Positions 1 to 7,722 of a DNA stretch of 60,775 nucleotides are shown here, in pieces; position 1 is the stretch's first letter; each line of letters starts with the position of its first letter. The notes under the pieces are model-generated. The model was not told the origin of the DNA, ran no database searches, and saw only the letters and a program-made list of their open reading frames with translations. The stretch is from SLJK01 sp964567295 (GTDB lineage: Bacteria > Bacillota > Dethiobacteria > DTU022 > UBA8154): the NCBI GenBank assembly GCA_964567295.1, contig CAZMLU010000005.1, positions 1-60,775 of the forward strand, in the 5' to 3' direction. Made by a program: the position numbers and the translations under genes.

Positions 1-674
1 GTAATGTCTACGTCAAAAGCCGCAGAGCCAGGGAGCGAGTCATGGTAAGCATAAGACGGTTCATTGAAGACCGACTGAAGCTGAAGGTAAACGAACAGAA
101 AAGCGCAGTGGACAGCCCTATGAAGTGGAAGTTTCTCGGATACAGCTTCTACAATACCCGTGTGGACAATACAGGCTTAGAGTTCATGCCAAGAGCTTTA
201 AACGGCTCAAGGATAAGATTCGGGACATTACTAACCGGAACGCCAGCATGAACTTCGAGACTAGGGTAAGAAGGCTCACTGAGGTTACCCGTGGATGGGT
301 TAATTACTTCATACTGGCAGACATGAAGAACCACCTCAAACAGTTGGATGAATGGGTACGCAGAAGACTTAGGGCATGTATCTGGAAGACGTGGAAACGT
401 ATCCGAACCAGATATGCAAACCTAAAGAAGCTAGGCATCCCGGAAGGTAAAACATGGGAATTTGCAAACACAAGAAAAGGCTACTGGAGGATCTCCAATA
501 GCCCAATTGTGAATCGTGCCATAACTAACGCCCATCTGGAAAAACGTGGGTATACTAGCATGTCAAATTTGTTTTCTAGAGCTTGATTGTCATAACGAAC
601 CGCCGGATACCGAACGTTACGTACGGTGGTGTGAGAGGACGGTCACTCAAATAATGGGTGACCTCCTACTCGAT
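1..674 (+). mobile_element. Group II intron, 3' part (cut by the window edge)
   Basis: The left edge lies inside a bacterial group II intron. It holds the maturase C-terminus followed by the RNA 3' end. Domain V can be drawn at about 599-630 (ACCGCC at 599-604 pairing with GGTGGT at 625-630). Domain VI is at 633-671: GAG/CTC, AGG/CCT and GGTCAC (641-646) with GTGACC (658-663), leaving a bulged A at 668 as the expected branch point. The intron would end with GAT at 672-674, six bases after the branch A. The 5' part of the element is outside the window. The downstream exon contains a sigma-A promoter only 14 bases away, so the insertion is intergenic. Confidence 0.85.
3..586 (+). pseudogene. 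ltrA: Group II intron reverse transcriptase/maturase, C-terminal part, frameshifted
   Basis: Encodes the end of the reverse transcriptase palm (VYVKSRRARERV, then KLKVNEQKSAVD and KFLGYSFYNTRVD) and the maturase/X domain (VTRGWVNYF, LDEWVRRRLRACIWKTWKRI, ANTRKGYWRISNSP). These are typical of group II intron-encoded proteins that aid splicing and retrohoming. The palm part is in frame 3 from the window edge to about base 175. The maturase part continues in frame 2 from about base 175 to the TGA at 584-586. The change corresponds to loss of one base (or gain of two) around 165-185. Either the intron protein is dead or this is a sequence error. The YADD motif lies upstream of the window. Confidence 0.85.
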
Positions 675-687
675 CAGATATAATTAA

Positions 688-716
688 TTGACACTTATGA
701 AGGATCGTGGGATAAT
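688..716 (+). promoter_or_regulatory. Sigma-A-type promoter for the small membrane protein gene
   Basis: TTGACA at 688-693, a 17-base spacer, and GATAAT at 711-716 preceded by TG (extended -10). Predicted start of transcription is about 723, some 50 bases before the TTG start at 776. It begins 14 bases after the predicted 3' end of the group II intron, so the intron sits immediately upstream of this promoter. Confidence 0.6.
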
Positions 717-775
717 ATTTGCGCCGCTTATTAGAGGTGGCAGCGAAAAGCATACCTCCAAAAAGGAGCTAAACC

Positions 776-1000
776 TTGGATCTTTTTATTACCCTTCTTA
801 TTGTATTGTTGCTAATATTTTGGCCTCGCCTGGGGAAAATGCGTTACTATATACTTCTTTTTGTGGGGGTTGCATTTCTTTTTTTTGCCCTCATATTTGC
901 TCCTCTAATACTTCTTACTCCTGTTTTTTATGCGGGGGCTATAATAATTATCTTGTTAATTCTATACAGGGAGATTGTCAATAAAAGGAAAAATGATTGA
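776..1000 (+). CDS. Small hypothetical membrane protein
   Basis: A 74-residue, strongly hydrophobic protein with about three membrane-spanning stretches: roughly residues 2-16, 22-42 and 45-64. It has a short basic tail (YREIVNKRKND). I do not recognise a family. The start is TTG at 776, supported by AAGGAG at 763-768 (7-base spacing) and an upstream promoter at 688-716. A longer open frame that begins at 688 in another phase has no ribosome binding site and is ignored. It stands alone and converges on the YdjM-like gene; no clear terminator is seen in the 69-base gap. The function is unknown. Confidence 0.6.
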   Translation: MDLFITLLIVLLLIFWPRLGKMRYYILLFVGVAFLFFALIFAPLILLTPVFYAGAIIIILLILYREIVNKRKND

Positions 1001-1069
1001 GAAAGAATCGATCTAGATTGCCATTAACCCAGCTCTTGAAAAGTACCTTTTTTCTCAACAGATATTAGG

Positions 1070-2065
1070 TCACTGAATATTTCTGCTGCTTCCAGATAAA
1101 GAAGTATTAAGGGGAATATCCCTGCCAATTTTTATGGGGATTATATCGTTCAGACGATATAGGTTGGCTTTTTCCAGCCGCCACTGTTCATTAAAAACCA
1201 TGGTTAGTTTATAGACAAAATCAGATTTGTTGCCAAAACGCAGATCCATTAGTTTGACAAATATTTTGCCTTTTTCTTCCCACTGTGCGATGTGGTAAAA
1301 GGAAGTAAATTGCAGGAAAAAACGCCCAGGGACAGTTTGAAGAGCTTTATAGGCCAAGGGAGTCAAGGTTGTTTTATCTAAAAAAAGGATGCTATTTATT
1401 TGCTGTCCGAAGTAATGCATAGTACCCCGGGTTACTTTCATGGGGCTATCGATTAGAAAGTCCCAACTTGCTATTCCTCTTAACGCGGGCATTATTGCCA
1501 GTTTTTCATTGTGCGGCCTTAGCCTATAATGTTTTTTTAAAAAATGTTCTACCTGGAGGCGCATTTTCCAGCGTATTAAAAGATAGATCGCAACTAAGAT
1601 AATAGACAGGACAGCTGCCAGCTGCGGGTTTTGGTAAATGAAAAATATTGGTATAAAAAGCATTAATAATAAAGGGTCCATAAACATAAGCAAGTTGCCT
1701 GCGCGCCTTTTGCTCGATAACGGCCACCAAAGCGCTGCGCCATACGAATTAAAAAAGTCAAGAGTAATGTGAGAAAGTGCTCCTATTACTGCCCAAAGGA
1801 AATAAAGCCAAAAGTATCCGCCAAAATCAATATAAATTATTCCTGCCACAGCGGCGGAGATTAGTAGAAGGCCAACCAGTGAATGAGAAATGCCCCTGTG
1901 ATGACGTATAAACGAAAACTCCCCTCTAAGCATGGTAACAATATCAAAATCAGGTGCCACTGCACCGAAAACTGCTGCACAATATATTGGATTATAAGGG
2001 GAGATGGTTTGTCCTGAAAGTGCTCCAACCCCAACCCCTACTATTGCATGTGTAAAAGGATCCAT
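1070..2065 (-). CDS. YdjM/LexA-binding-type membrane-bound metal-dependent hydrolase family protein
   Basis: The N-terminal half matches the YdjM (DUF457) family of membrane proteins annotated as metal-dependent hydrolases. It starts MDPFTHAIVGVGVGAL, has the histidine motif FIRHHRGISHSL at about residues 52-63, the acidic APDFDI motif near residue 40, and several membrane segments up to about residue 165. The C-terminal 150 residues look soluble and include a domain common in Bacillota members of this family. The biochemical role of the family is not firmly established. The ATG start has GGAGG nine bases upstream. It is transcribed alone, divergently from the acyl-CoA transferase gene. Confidence 0.75.
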   Translation of the reverse strand: MDPFTHAIVGVGVGALSGQTISPYNPIYCAAVFGAVAPDFDIVTMLRGEFSFIRHHRGISHSLVGLLLISAAVAGIIYIDFGGYFWLYFLWAVIGALSHITLDFFNSYGAALWWPLSSKRRAGNLLMFMDPLLLMLFIPIFFIYQNPQLAAVLSIILVAIYLLIRWKMRLQVEHFLKKHYRLRPHNEKLAIMPALRGIASWDFLIDSPMKVTRGTMHYFGQQINSILFLDKTTLTPLAYKALQTVPGRFFLQFTSFYHIAQWEEKGKIFVKLMDLRFGNKSDFVYKLTMVFNEQWRLEKANLYRLNDIIPIKIGRDIPLNTSLSGSSRNIQ

Positions 2066-2125
2066 TCCCTTTTCCTCCAGTATGATATGATCAGAACAAC
2101 ATATTTTAATGATGTCTACTTTCTG

Positions 2126-2154
2126 ATTATAGCATAAACAAATTTAGAAAATCA
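2126..2154 (-). promoter_or_regulatory. Possible promoter for the YdjM-like gene
   Basis: On the minus strand, TATAAT at 2131-2126 is preceded by TGC (extended -10), with a poor -35 (TGATTT) 17 bases upstream at 2154-2149. It lies about 60 bases before the ATG at 2065. The -35 match is weak, so this is tentative. Confidence 0.35.
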
Positions 2155-2286
2155 GGGGTAAAATTTAAAGAAGTTGCAAATAATAGAATACTCCAGATGA
2201 CGGCAAACTACAATTATCTTTTAAAAGTATAGAAAATATGATATACAATATATGGAGAATGAAAGATGCACTGGAGATGAGCACCT

Positions 2287-4182
2287 ATGCCCAAGGACAA
2301 TGGTTGGTTAGATAAGGTGAAAAAGCAATATCCCGGAAAAATAGCTGTAGAAGAAGAAATTTTTGCTAACATTCGCGCTGGGGACAGGATTTTTATTGGA
2401 ACAGGTTGCGGAGAACCACAATACCTGGTCGAGGCCCTTGTCGGGTACGTGGAGTCCAATCCCAAAGCTTTTTTCGATGCCGAGATACTCCACGTGTTTA
2501 CCCTGGGTGTGGCCCCCTATACTGATGAAAAATTTCGCCGCAATTTCCGACATAATTCATTTTTTATCGGAGATAACACTCGAGAGGCTGTAAATAAGGG
2601 TATGGCGGACTATACACCTATTTTCCTTTCTGATGTCCCTACTCTTTTCTCCCGCCGCTTTGTTCCGCTGGATGTTGTCCTTGTGCAAGCTGCTCCTCCG
2701 GATGCACACGGTTATCTCAGTTTGGGAATAAGCGTGGATATTGTTAAAGCAGCAGTGAACAGCGCTAATACAGTGATCGTCCAGATAAATTCCTACATGC
2801 CAAGGGTTCACGGAGATTCCTTTATTCATCTTCAGGAAGTAGATTTTATTATACCGAAAGATGAACCTTTGCTGCAGTATCAAGGAGAAGTTGCAGGTGA
2901 AATTGCCCAAAAAATTGGAGAATATGTTTCCCGTATTGTTGAAGATGGTGACACTATTCAGGTGGGTTATGGTGCCATTCCCAGCGGCGTGATAGGAAAC
3001 CTGTACGGCAAAAAGCACCTTGGAGTTCACACAGAACTGCTCAGTGATAGTATCGTCAAGCTAATTGAAAATGGTATTGTTGATAATAGTAAAAAAAATC
3101 TATTACGAGGAAAAACAGTAGCGGCTTTCTGTATGGGCAGCAGAGATACTTATGCTTTTTTAGATGATAATCCAGCCATTGAATTTAGGACAGTTGACTT
3201 TACCAATAATCCACTGGTTATCGCTCGCAATAAAAATATGGTGGCTATCAATACTGCTCTTGAGATAGATTTGACAGGGCAGACTACCGCTGAATCCAGG
3301 GGACAAAAATTCTATAGTGGTATCGGCGGGCAGGCGGATTTTATGAGAGGCGCCGTTCTTTCCGAAGGAGGGAAAACAATACTTGCTCTTCAATCGACTG
3401 CCCGGGAGGGTTCTATTTCTCGTATAGTTCCTTTCCTCCAGGAGGGAGCAGGGGTTACATTGACCCGCGGCGATCTCCACTACGTGATTACAGAGCATGG
3501 CATTGCCTATTTACATGGCAAGAATATCAGGGAGAGAGCTATGTCTCTCATAGCGATCGCTCATCCAGATTTTAGGCCCTGGCTTATTGAGGAAGCAAAA
3601 AGATTTTCTTTAATTTATAAAGATCAGGCTTATATTCCCGGTAAAAAAGGTGAATATCCCGAAGAACTGGAGACATACAGAACTACAAATAGCGGTATTG
3701 AAATGCTTCTGCGCCCGGTAAAGATAAGTGATGAACCCTTGTTAAAAGATTTTTTTTATTCCCTTTCGGATACGAGCATGTACAAGAGGTTCTTGACAAA
3801 GCGTAGAGATATGCCTCACCACATGTTGCAGGATATGTTCGTAGTAATAGATTATACGCGTGAGATGGTAATTCTGGCCATAAAAGTAATGGAAGAAATT
3901 GAGACTATTATAGGAATTGGGCAGTACGGAATCGACGAAAATAATCATACAGCAGAGGTAGCTCTTGTTGTGGGGGATGAATACCAAAATATGGGCGTTG
4001 GGACGGAACTGCTTTCGTATCTTATTAATTTAGCAAAAAAACAAGGACTTCTAAGTTTTACCGGTGAAGTGCTCCCTGAAAACAAGGCCATCATTCATTT
4101 AATGGAAAAGTTTGGCTTTGAGATAGAGAAGCGTTTTTCGGCAGGGGTGTATATTCTTAAAGTGAATTTGAGAGAAAAGTAA
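2287..4182 (+). CDS. Acetyl-CoA hydrolase/CoA-transferase fused to a C-terminal GNAT acetyltransferase domain
   Basis: Residues about 10-450 form an acetyl-CoA hydrolase/transferase (4-hydroxybutyrate or succinate CoA-transferase family). Visible motifs are GTGCGEP near residue 38, VQAAPPDAHGYLSLG, the catalytic-glutamate block GVHTELLSD with Glu250 as the expected acyl acceptor, GIGGQADFMRGA, and the ITEHGIAYL block. Residues about 473-631 form a GNAT domain with the acetyl-CoA-binding motif QNMGVG. The total of 631 residues compares with about 430-450 for an unfused transferase. Fusions of this layout are known in anaerobic Bacillota and delta-proteobacteria; the natural substrates are not defined. 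The ATG follows a weak GGAG. It is monocistronic. The pair of stops TAA TAA is followed by 31 further open codons in the same frame. Confidence 0.85.
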   Translation: MPKDNGWLDKVKKQYPGKIAVEEEIFANIRAGDRIFIGTGCGEPQYLVEALVGYVESNPKAFFDAEILHVFTLGVAPYTDEKFRRNFRHNSFFIGDNTREAVNKGMADYTPIFLSDVPTLFSRRFVPLDVVLVQAAPPDAHGYLSLGISVDIVKAAVNSANTVIVQINSYMPRVHGDSFIHLQEVDFIIPKDEPLLQYQGEVAGEIAQKIGEYVSRIVEDGDTIQVGYGAIPSGVIGNLYGKKHLGVHTELLSDSIVKLIENGIVDNSKKNLLRGKTVAAFCMGSRDTYAFLDDNPAIEFRTVDFTNNPLVIARNKNMVAINTALEIDLTGQTTAESRGQKFYSGIGGQADFMRGAVLSEGGKTILALQSTAREGSISRIVPFLQEGAGVTLTRGDLHYVITEHGIAYLHGKNIRERAMSLIAIAHPDFRPWLIEEAKRFSLIYKDQAYIPGKKGEYPEELETYRTTNSGIEMLLRPVKISDEPLLKDFFYSLSDTSMYKRFLTKRRDMPHHMLQDMFVVIDYTREMVILAIKVMEEIETIIGIGQYGIDENNHTAEVALVVGDEYQNMGVGTELLSYLINLAKKQGLLSFTGEVLPENKAIIHLMEKFGFEIEKRFSAGVYILKVNLREK

Positions 4183-4289
4183 TAAGCTTTACTACTTGAG
4201 GGAGAAGAGATTGAAACACTAAAAGGTCATCTGGAGCTGACAGAATCGGTGGAGCCGGACTGGAGTCTTATTGACTAATTTCGACCCTA

Positions 4290-4925
4290 TCATGTCAGCT
4301 TTGCAGCCATCTCCCATATTATTAATCCTGGCAGAAGAGCATAATCTTCAGTGGGCAGGTAGTGCTCTGCCGATGCATCATAAAGTATAGTAGCCGAAGG
4401 AGAGAGCTCCTCATCTCCTTCCCATAAGGCAAAAGCAACGGGAACTCGTGGAAAAGGTCGCATAATTACACTTGAATCACCCATGGAGCTGGGGGCGCCA
4501 CCCAGGCTTGCGGCTATATTCTGTAGTTGTTCTGGCTTATGACCGAAGTATTTTAGAAGAGGGTTAATAGCCCTGTTTTGGTACGGTTCAGCATATATTA
4601 AACCTCCCGGAAGCTCCTTGAAAGTAATCCATCTGTTTTGGAGTGGAGTTCCATCAGCATGAGTCAGGTAATGTATAAACATGATTTGCAGATGAATAGA
4701 GATTTCCTTATCTTCCCCTAAGGGCTTTACTTCACCGGTGCTGTGGTTAACAAAGTATTTCCTGTTCAAATAGGGAAGGAGATAACTGTTCATTTCCCTA
4801 TTATAAGTAGTGCCGCTGTTGAGACTGACCAGGCGTGGGTCAGCCTGTGAAAGATCCGAAATTGCTTTTTCCAGTGTTACACCCAGGTTGAACTTTTCTC
4901 TTTGTTTTTTTTCTTTGTCAGGCAC
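4290..4925 (-). CDS. DUF3786 family protein
   Basis: A 211-residue soluble protein recognised from recall as DUF3786. It has NSYLLPYLNRKYFV, HYLTHADGTPL, WITFKELPGGLIYAEPY, an FPRVPVAFALWEGDEE block and a YLPTEDYALLPGL ending. Members occur in anaerobic Bacillota and Deltaproteobacteria and no function is established. The start is GTG at 4925, with AAGGAAG seven bases upstream on the minus strand; there is no in-frame ATG nearby. It lies 65 bases downstream of the glycosyltransferase gene on the same strand and probably shares its transcript. Confidence 0.75.
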   Translation of the reverse strand: MPDKEKKQREKFNLGVTLEKAISDLSQADPRLVSLNSGTTYNREMNSYLLPYLNRKYFVNHSTGEVKPLGEDKEISIHLQIMFIHYLTHADGTPLQNRWITFKELPGGLIYAEPYQNRAINPLLKYFGHKPEQLQNIAASLGGAPSSMGDSSVIMRPFPRVPVAFALWEGDEELSPSATILYDASAEHYLPTEDYALLPGLIIWEMAAKLT

Positions 4926-4990
4926 GCTTCCACTTCCTTTCCCCCAAAGATTTCTTTTTGTTTATCTCTTGCTTTATTAATAATACTTGT

Positions 4991-5722
4991 TTATTCTTTT
5001 GCCATTTGGGTGTTATTTCGAATATTGTCCAGAATCTCCTGCGGAGTGTTTCCAGGATACAGATCTATCATCTTCTTGTGTTTAAAATGAGCATAAAGAC
5101 ATTCTCGAAACATTTGTAGACGGTACGTAAAACCCTTGATAAAGCCCAGCTTTTCTTCTTTAGTTACATGAGTTATTCCATTCAGTTCAGGATAATGGAC
5201 AGGTCTTTGAGTCAGCTTTGCAAACCTTGTTAACAAGACTTCCACACCGAAACGGGACCATTTGAGTTCAGGAAGTATCTCCACAAAGTCTCTTCGTAGT
5301 CCCCGTTGACCGTTAAGAACGGAAAAATATTTCTGGGCCAAATTTACACTGTTTTTATTACCTGCTTTAAAAACCCCGATAGTCATGGACGGAGGATTTT
5401 TTTCTTTCAGCGGGGACAGGAGAGTTTTGATGTGCTCATGGTTGAGATGGAGCAGATCGGCATCCAGAAAAATGTAATAAGATGCATAGTACACTTCTTC
5501 CAGGGCTACCTGTAGGGCTGCACCTTTCCCCATGTTTTGGGAAAGCCGAATGAGCTTTACCGGAAAAGCCGCTGCTGTTTCCGCAGTTCCATCAGTAGAT
5601 CCATCATCGACAACAATAGTTTCGTTGATGAGCGGACAGGATAGCACTGTTTCTAAAACTTTTGAAATGCGAGGCGCTTCATTATAAGCAGGGATTATGG
5701 CAACTGTTTCAAGAAGACTCAA
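4991..5722 (-). CDS. Family 2 glycosyltransferase (GT-A fold)
   Basis: A 243-residue cytoplasmic GT2 enzyme that transfers a sugar from a nucleotide donor to an unknown acceptor. Motifs: VAIIPAYNEA at the N-terminus, VVDDGSTDGTAE, a glycine-rich NMGKGAAL block, and the metal-binding FLDADLLHL. It is soluble with no C-terminal membrane anchor, resembling glucosyl-3-phosphoglycerate-synthase-like or dolichol-phosphate-sugar-synthase-like GT2 proteins. The chosen start is TTG at 5722 (MSLLETVAII), because AGAAAGAGGT sits five bases upstream. An in-frame TTG at 5770 would add 16 residues but has worse spacing. The DUF3786 gene follows. Confidence 0.8.
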   Translation of the reverse strand: MSLLETVAIIPAYNEAPRISKVLETVLSCPLINETIVVDDGSTDGTAETAAAFPVKLIRLSQNMGKGAALQVALEEVYYASYYIFLDADLLHLNHEHIKTLLSPLKEKNPPSMTIGVFKAGNKNSVNLAQKYFSVLNGQRGLRRDFVEILPELKWSRFGVEVLLTRFAKLTQRPVHYPELNGITHVTKEEKLGFIKGFTYRLQMFRECLYAHFKHKKMIDLYPGNTPQEILDNIRNNTQMAKE

Positions 5723-5901
5723 AAGTAAACCTCTTTCTAATATATATTTTGCATTTTTCTTCTTCGACAAGTATAGGTTGATTTCCTTTTATAGGCAAAA
5801 AAATAACAGGGAAAGAGCTTGAAAAACTCCTCCCCGCTTTATGAAGGAAACCGCTCCGGCATGAATCTTATATCAGCTTAGTTGTGAAATAACCAACGTT
5901 A

Positions 5902-6357
5902 TTATTCATCTTTAATGGTTATTTCTTTGGGTTTTGCTTCTTCTGCCTTGGGCAACTTAAGACTCAGTATTCCTTCTTTATAGGTAGCTTCTGCATCAGC
6001 AGAGCTAACCGGGCAAGGCAACGTGAACCCACGGCTAAATCTTCCTCTTGCCCTTTCTTTGACATAGTAGTTTTTCTCTTGCACATCTTCTTCTTCAAAC
6101 AATTTACCGCTTATCATGACTTTGTTTTCTGCTATATTGATCTTAATGTCATCTTTTTTTATGCCGGGTAATTCTGCGGTGACTATGAATTCGTTCTCAT
6201 TTTCTTCCAGATCCACCGCAGGCTGCCATCCCAGACTGTTGCCACGATTGTCATCAAATAACCGGAAAGGATTGCTCAAGAAACGATCCATCTCGTCTCT
6301 CAGTCCCATCAGATCATTTACCGGATTTCCCGTACGTCTCCTCATAATGTTTGTCAT
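5902..6357 (-). CDS. hsp20: Small heat shock protein, Hsp20/alpha-crystallin family
   Basis: A 151-residue ATP-independent holdase chaperone. The alpha-crystallin domain runs from about residue 40 to 140. It starts at WQPAVDLEENENEFIV, includes ELPGIKKDDIKINI, and ends with the family's GFTLPCPV and KEGILSLKLPK motifs. The N-terminal arm (RDEMDRFLSNPFRLF) and a short EEAKPKEITIKDE tail fit bacterial class members. The start is ATG at 6357, preceded by AGGAGGTG at optimal spacing. A GTG three codons earlier overlaps that Shine-Dalgarno sequence and is rejected. It is 96 bases downstream of a MerR/HspR-like gene on the same strand, suggesting an autoregulated heat-shock operon. Confidence 0.92.
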   Translation of the reverse strand: MTNIMRRRTGNPVNDLMGLRDEMDRFLSNPFRLFDDNRGNSLGWQPAVDLEENENEFIVTAELPGIKKDDIKINIAENKVMISGKLFEEEDVQEKNYYVKERARGRFSRGFTLPCPVSSADAEATYKEGILSLKLPKAEEAKPKEITIKDE

Positions 6358-6453
6358 TATAAACACCTCCTGTCACATTATTCTTTGGTTATACTTTGTA
6401 TTGCTGAAATATAAGAGAAGTTTTGTTTATAGGGCAAAGTAGAGGGTTATCAA

Positions 6454-6819
6454 CTAGAGTTCATTGTTTGCCTGATAATCTTTTGACAATAATTCGGGAG
6501 CGATTTCCCTGACCTTTTCTTCGATCTCACTCGCTTCTTTCTGAGCATTTTGTTCTTTTAAATAACCCTGTTTTTGATTGAATAGTAACCCTATAATTAT
6601 TTTTATGCCGGGAAGGTTCACCTCCTTTTCCCTATGCAGGTAGCAGATGATCTCTAGCTTTTTCATATCTTTTTCTGAATACAACCGCGTCTTTCCTTCT
6701 GTCCTAAAAGGACTTATAAGATCCATTTCCTCGTACATTCTTAATATTCTTGGAGTTACCTTTAATAGTCTAGCGGCTACGCTTATGCTGTAGACAGGTT
6801 CCTTGTTTCTATCTATCAT
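6454..6819 (-). CDS. MerR-family regulator, HspR-like
   Basis: A 121-residue MerR-type DNA-binding protein with a winged helix: EPVYSISVAARLLKVTPRIL as the recognition region, then RMYEEMDLISPFRTEGKTRLYSEKDM. An IIC-YLHREKEVNLPGIK segment and a C-terminal coiled-coil-like tail follow. The sequence PRILRMYEEMDLISPFR is characteristic of HspR, the repressor of heat-shock operons in actinobacteria and some Bacillota. No metal-binding cysteine pair is seen. The start is ATG at 6819, with a GGGGGT sequence upstream; an earlier in-frame start at 6861 lies inside the promoter region. Being adjacent to hsp20, it probably controls it. Confidence 0.8.
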   Translation of the reverse strand: MIDRNKEPVYSISVAARLLKVTPRILRMYEEMDLISPFRTEGKTRLYSEKDMKKLEIICYLHREKEVNLPGIKIIIGLLFNQKQGYLKEQNAQKEASEIEEKVREIAPELLSKDYQANNEL

Positions 6820-6844
6820 CGCTACCCCCGCCTTCCTGTCTGTA

Positions 6845-6873
6845 ATTATAAAATATAACATTATTTATGTCAA
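6845..6873 (-). promoter_or_regulatory. Consensus sigma-A promoter for the hspR-like/hsp20 operon
   Basis: On the minus strand: TTGACA at 6873-6868, a 17-base spacer and TATAAT at 6850-6845. Both hexamers are perfect consensus. Transcription would start near 6838, about 20 bases before the ATG at 6819. A promoter this strong would need a repressor, consistent with MerR/HspR autoregulation at the overlapping repeats. Confidence 0.8.
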
Positions 6874-6930
6874 TAACATTACAAAAAAAAATATATTATG
6901 ATATTTTTATTGTAATAAAATCTTACATTA
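6856..6930. repeat. TAACATTA direct repeats over the hspR-like promoter (possible operator)
   Basis: TAACATTA occurs at 6856-6863 and 6874-6881 (18-base period), and a near copy TTACATTA at 6923-6930. The first copy lies in the spacer between the -10 and -35 hexamers. The second starts one base beyond the -35. This placement suits repressor binding, but the sequence is not the classical HAIR element of actinobacterial HspR. The tract is very A+T-rich, so chance repeats are possible. Confidence 0.35.
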
Positions 6931-6952
6931 TAAGTCAAGGTGGTTTTTGGAA

Positions 6953-7498
6953 TTATTTTTCCCTGGGCATGCAGATAAATTCTTTGAGCATTGTGTCAAA
7001 AAAGTAGTTGGAATGGGCAGGGACTATAACGCAGGCTGTGTCAGAGCCGCGTCCGCTTCCTGCTACACTGATTACTTCTTGACCGTAAGGTATCATTCCA
7101 GCATCCAGTGCCATACAGGCTATCTCCACGCAGACTTTTGTGCCTTGTCCAAAAATTCGCAGAGCAGCAGCAATTATTTCAGCGGGGTAAAGTCCCCCGA
7201 ATTTTACTCGTACTGCCCGATCTACTCCGGCCAGTAAATGAGTAGTGGTAAGAACTTGCACCCCTTCTTCCTGCAGCTTCTTTTTCATCTCCATGGTTAT
7301 TTCACTTTCACCCGGGTTCTTAAAACCAACGTGGTGTGTAACACAGATTACTTCCAATCCTTCACCAATGTACTTTTCAGCAGAAATCCCACTATTGGAG
7401 GCCACAACAATATGCTTGATTCCAAGCTCTTTCGCTTTTTCGAGTACCGCTTCCACAGTTTGTTCCGTATTATGTGATCCTTTTTTTCCCCAAAGCAT
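6953..7498 (-). CDS. Stand-alone pyruvate kinase C-terminal (alpha/beta) domain protein
   Basis: A 181-residue protein resembling only the C-terminal regulatory domain of pyruvate kinase (PK_C family). It has NTEQTVEAVLEKAKELGIKH, IVVASNSGISAEKYI, VICVTHHVGFKNPG and an ending GQEVISVAGSGRGSDTACVI. The catalytic barrel is absent, so it cannot be a pyruvate kinase. Stand-alone copies are conserved in anaerobes with unknown function, and a phosphate- or nucleotide-sensing role is conceivable. The ATG at 7498 follows AAGGAGGT at 7-base spacing. It is transcribed divergently from guaB. Confidence 0.75.
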   Translation of the reverse strand: MLWGKKGSHNTEQTVEAVLEKAKELGIKHIVVASNSGISAEKYIGEGLEVICVTHHVGFKNPGESEITMEMKKKLQEEGVQVLTTTHLLAGVDRAVRVKFGGLYPAEIIAAALRIFGQGTKVCVEIACMALDAGMIPYGQEVISVAGSGRGSDTACVIVPAHSNYFFDTMLKEFICMPREK

Positions 7499-7518
7499 TA
7501 CCCATACCTCCTTGATTA

Positions 7519-7538
7519 GAGCAAAAAAGCTCTTTTTA
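7519..7538 (+). terminator. Weak terminator-like hairpin between divergent genes
   Basis: AGAGC at 7519-7523 and GCTCT at 7530-7534 enclose six A residues and are followed by TTTT. Read on the plus strand it is a short intrinsic-terminator shape with no gene upstream of it. On the minus strand it falls in the 5' leader of the PK_C-domain gene, just ahead of its ribosome binding site. Its role is uncertain. Confidence 0.3.
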
Positions 7539-7650
7539 AAAATATCTAAGCGAATTTTACATGATTTTACTATATATCTTTCACCATTCCAAGAGTTGCT
7601 GTTCTTTTATATGCTCCACCTGTTTGGTAATGTTGAAAATGCTTCTCAAG

Positions 7651-7680
7651 TTGACATGGGCATGCTTTTTCTGCTATGAT
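7651..7680 (+). promoter_or_regulatory. Sigma-A promoter of guaB
   Basis: TTGACA at 7651-7656, an 18-base spacer, and TATGAT at 7675-7680. The predicted start of transcription near 7687 gives a leader of about 36 bases before the TTG start at 7723. No purine-riboswitch fold is evident in this short leader. Confidence 0.65.
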
Positions 7681-7722
7681 AAGTTAAAGTTTTTAGCCCT
7701 TAAAGCAAGGGAGTTGGTTTTT

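Noticed and set aside
688..984. A 98-codon frame overlapping the small membrane protein
   Set aside because: It starts inside the promoter, has no ribosome binding site and has irregular composition; the overlapping 776-1000 frame has a clear AAGGAG and hydrophobic pattern.
5723..5770. Longer start of the glycosyltransferase at TTG 5770
   Set aside because: The site AGAAAGAGGT lies inside this extension at ideal spacing for TTG 5722, which also matches the family N-terminus.
7681..7722. Purine riboswitch ahead of guaB
   Set aside because: The leader after the promoter is about 36 bases, too short for the three-way junction, and conserved purine-aptamer sequences are not seen.
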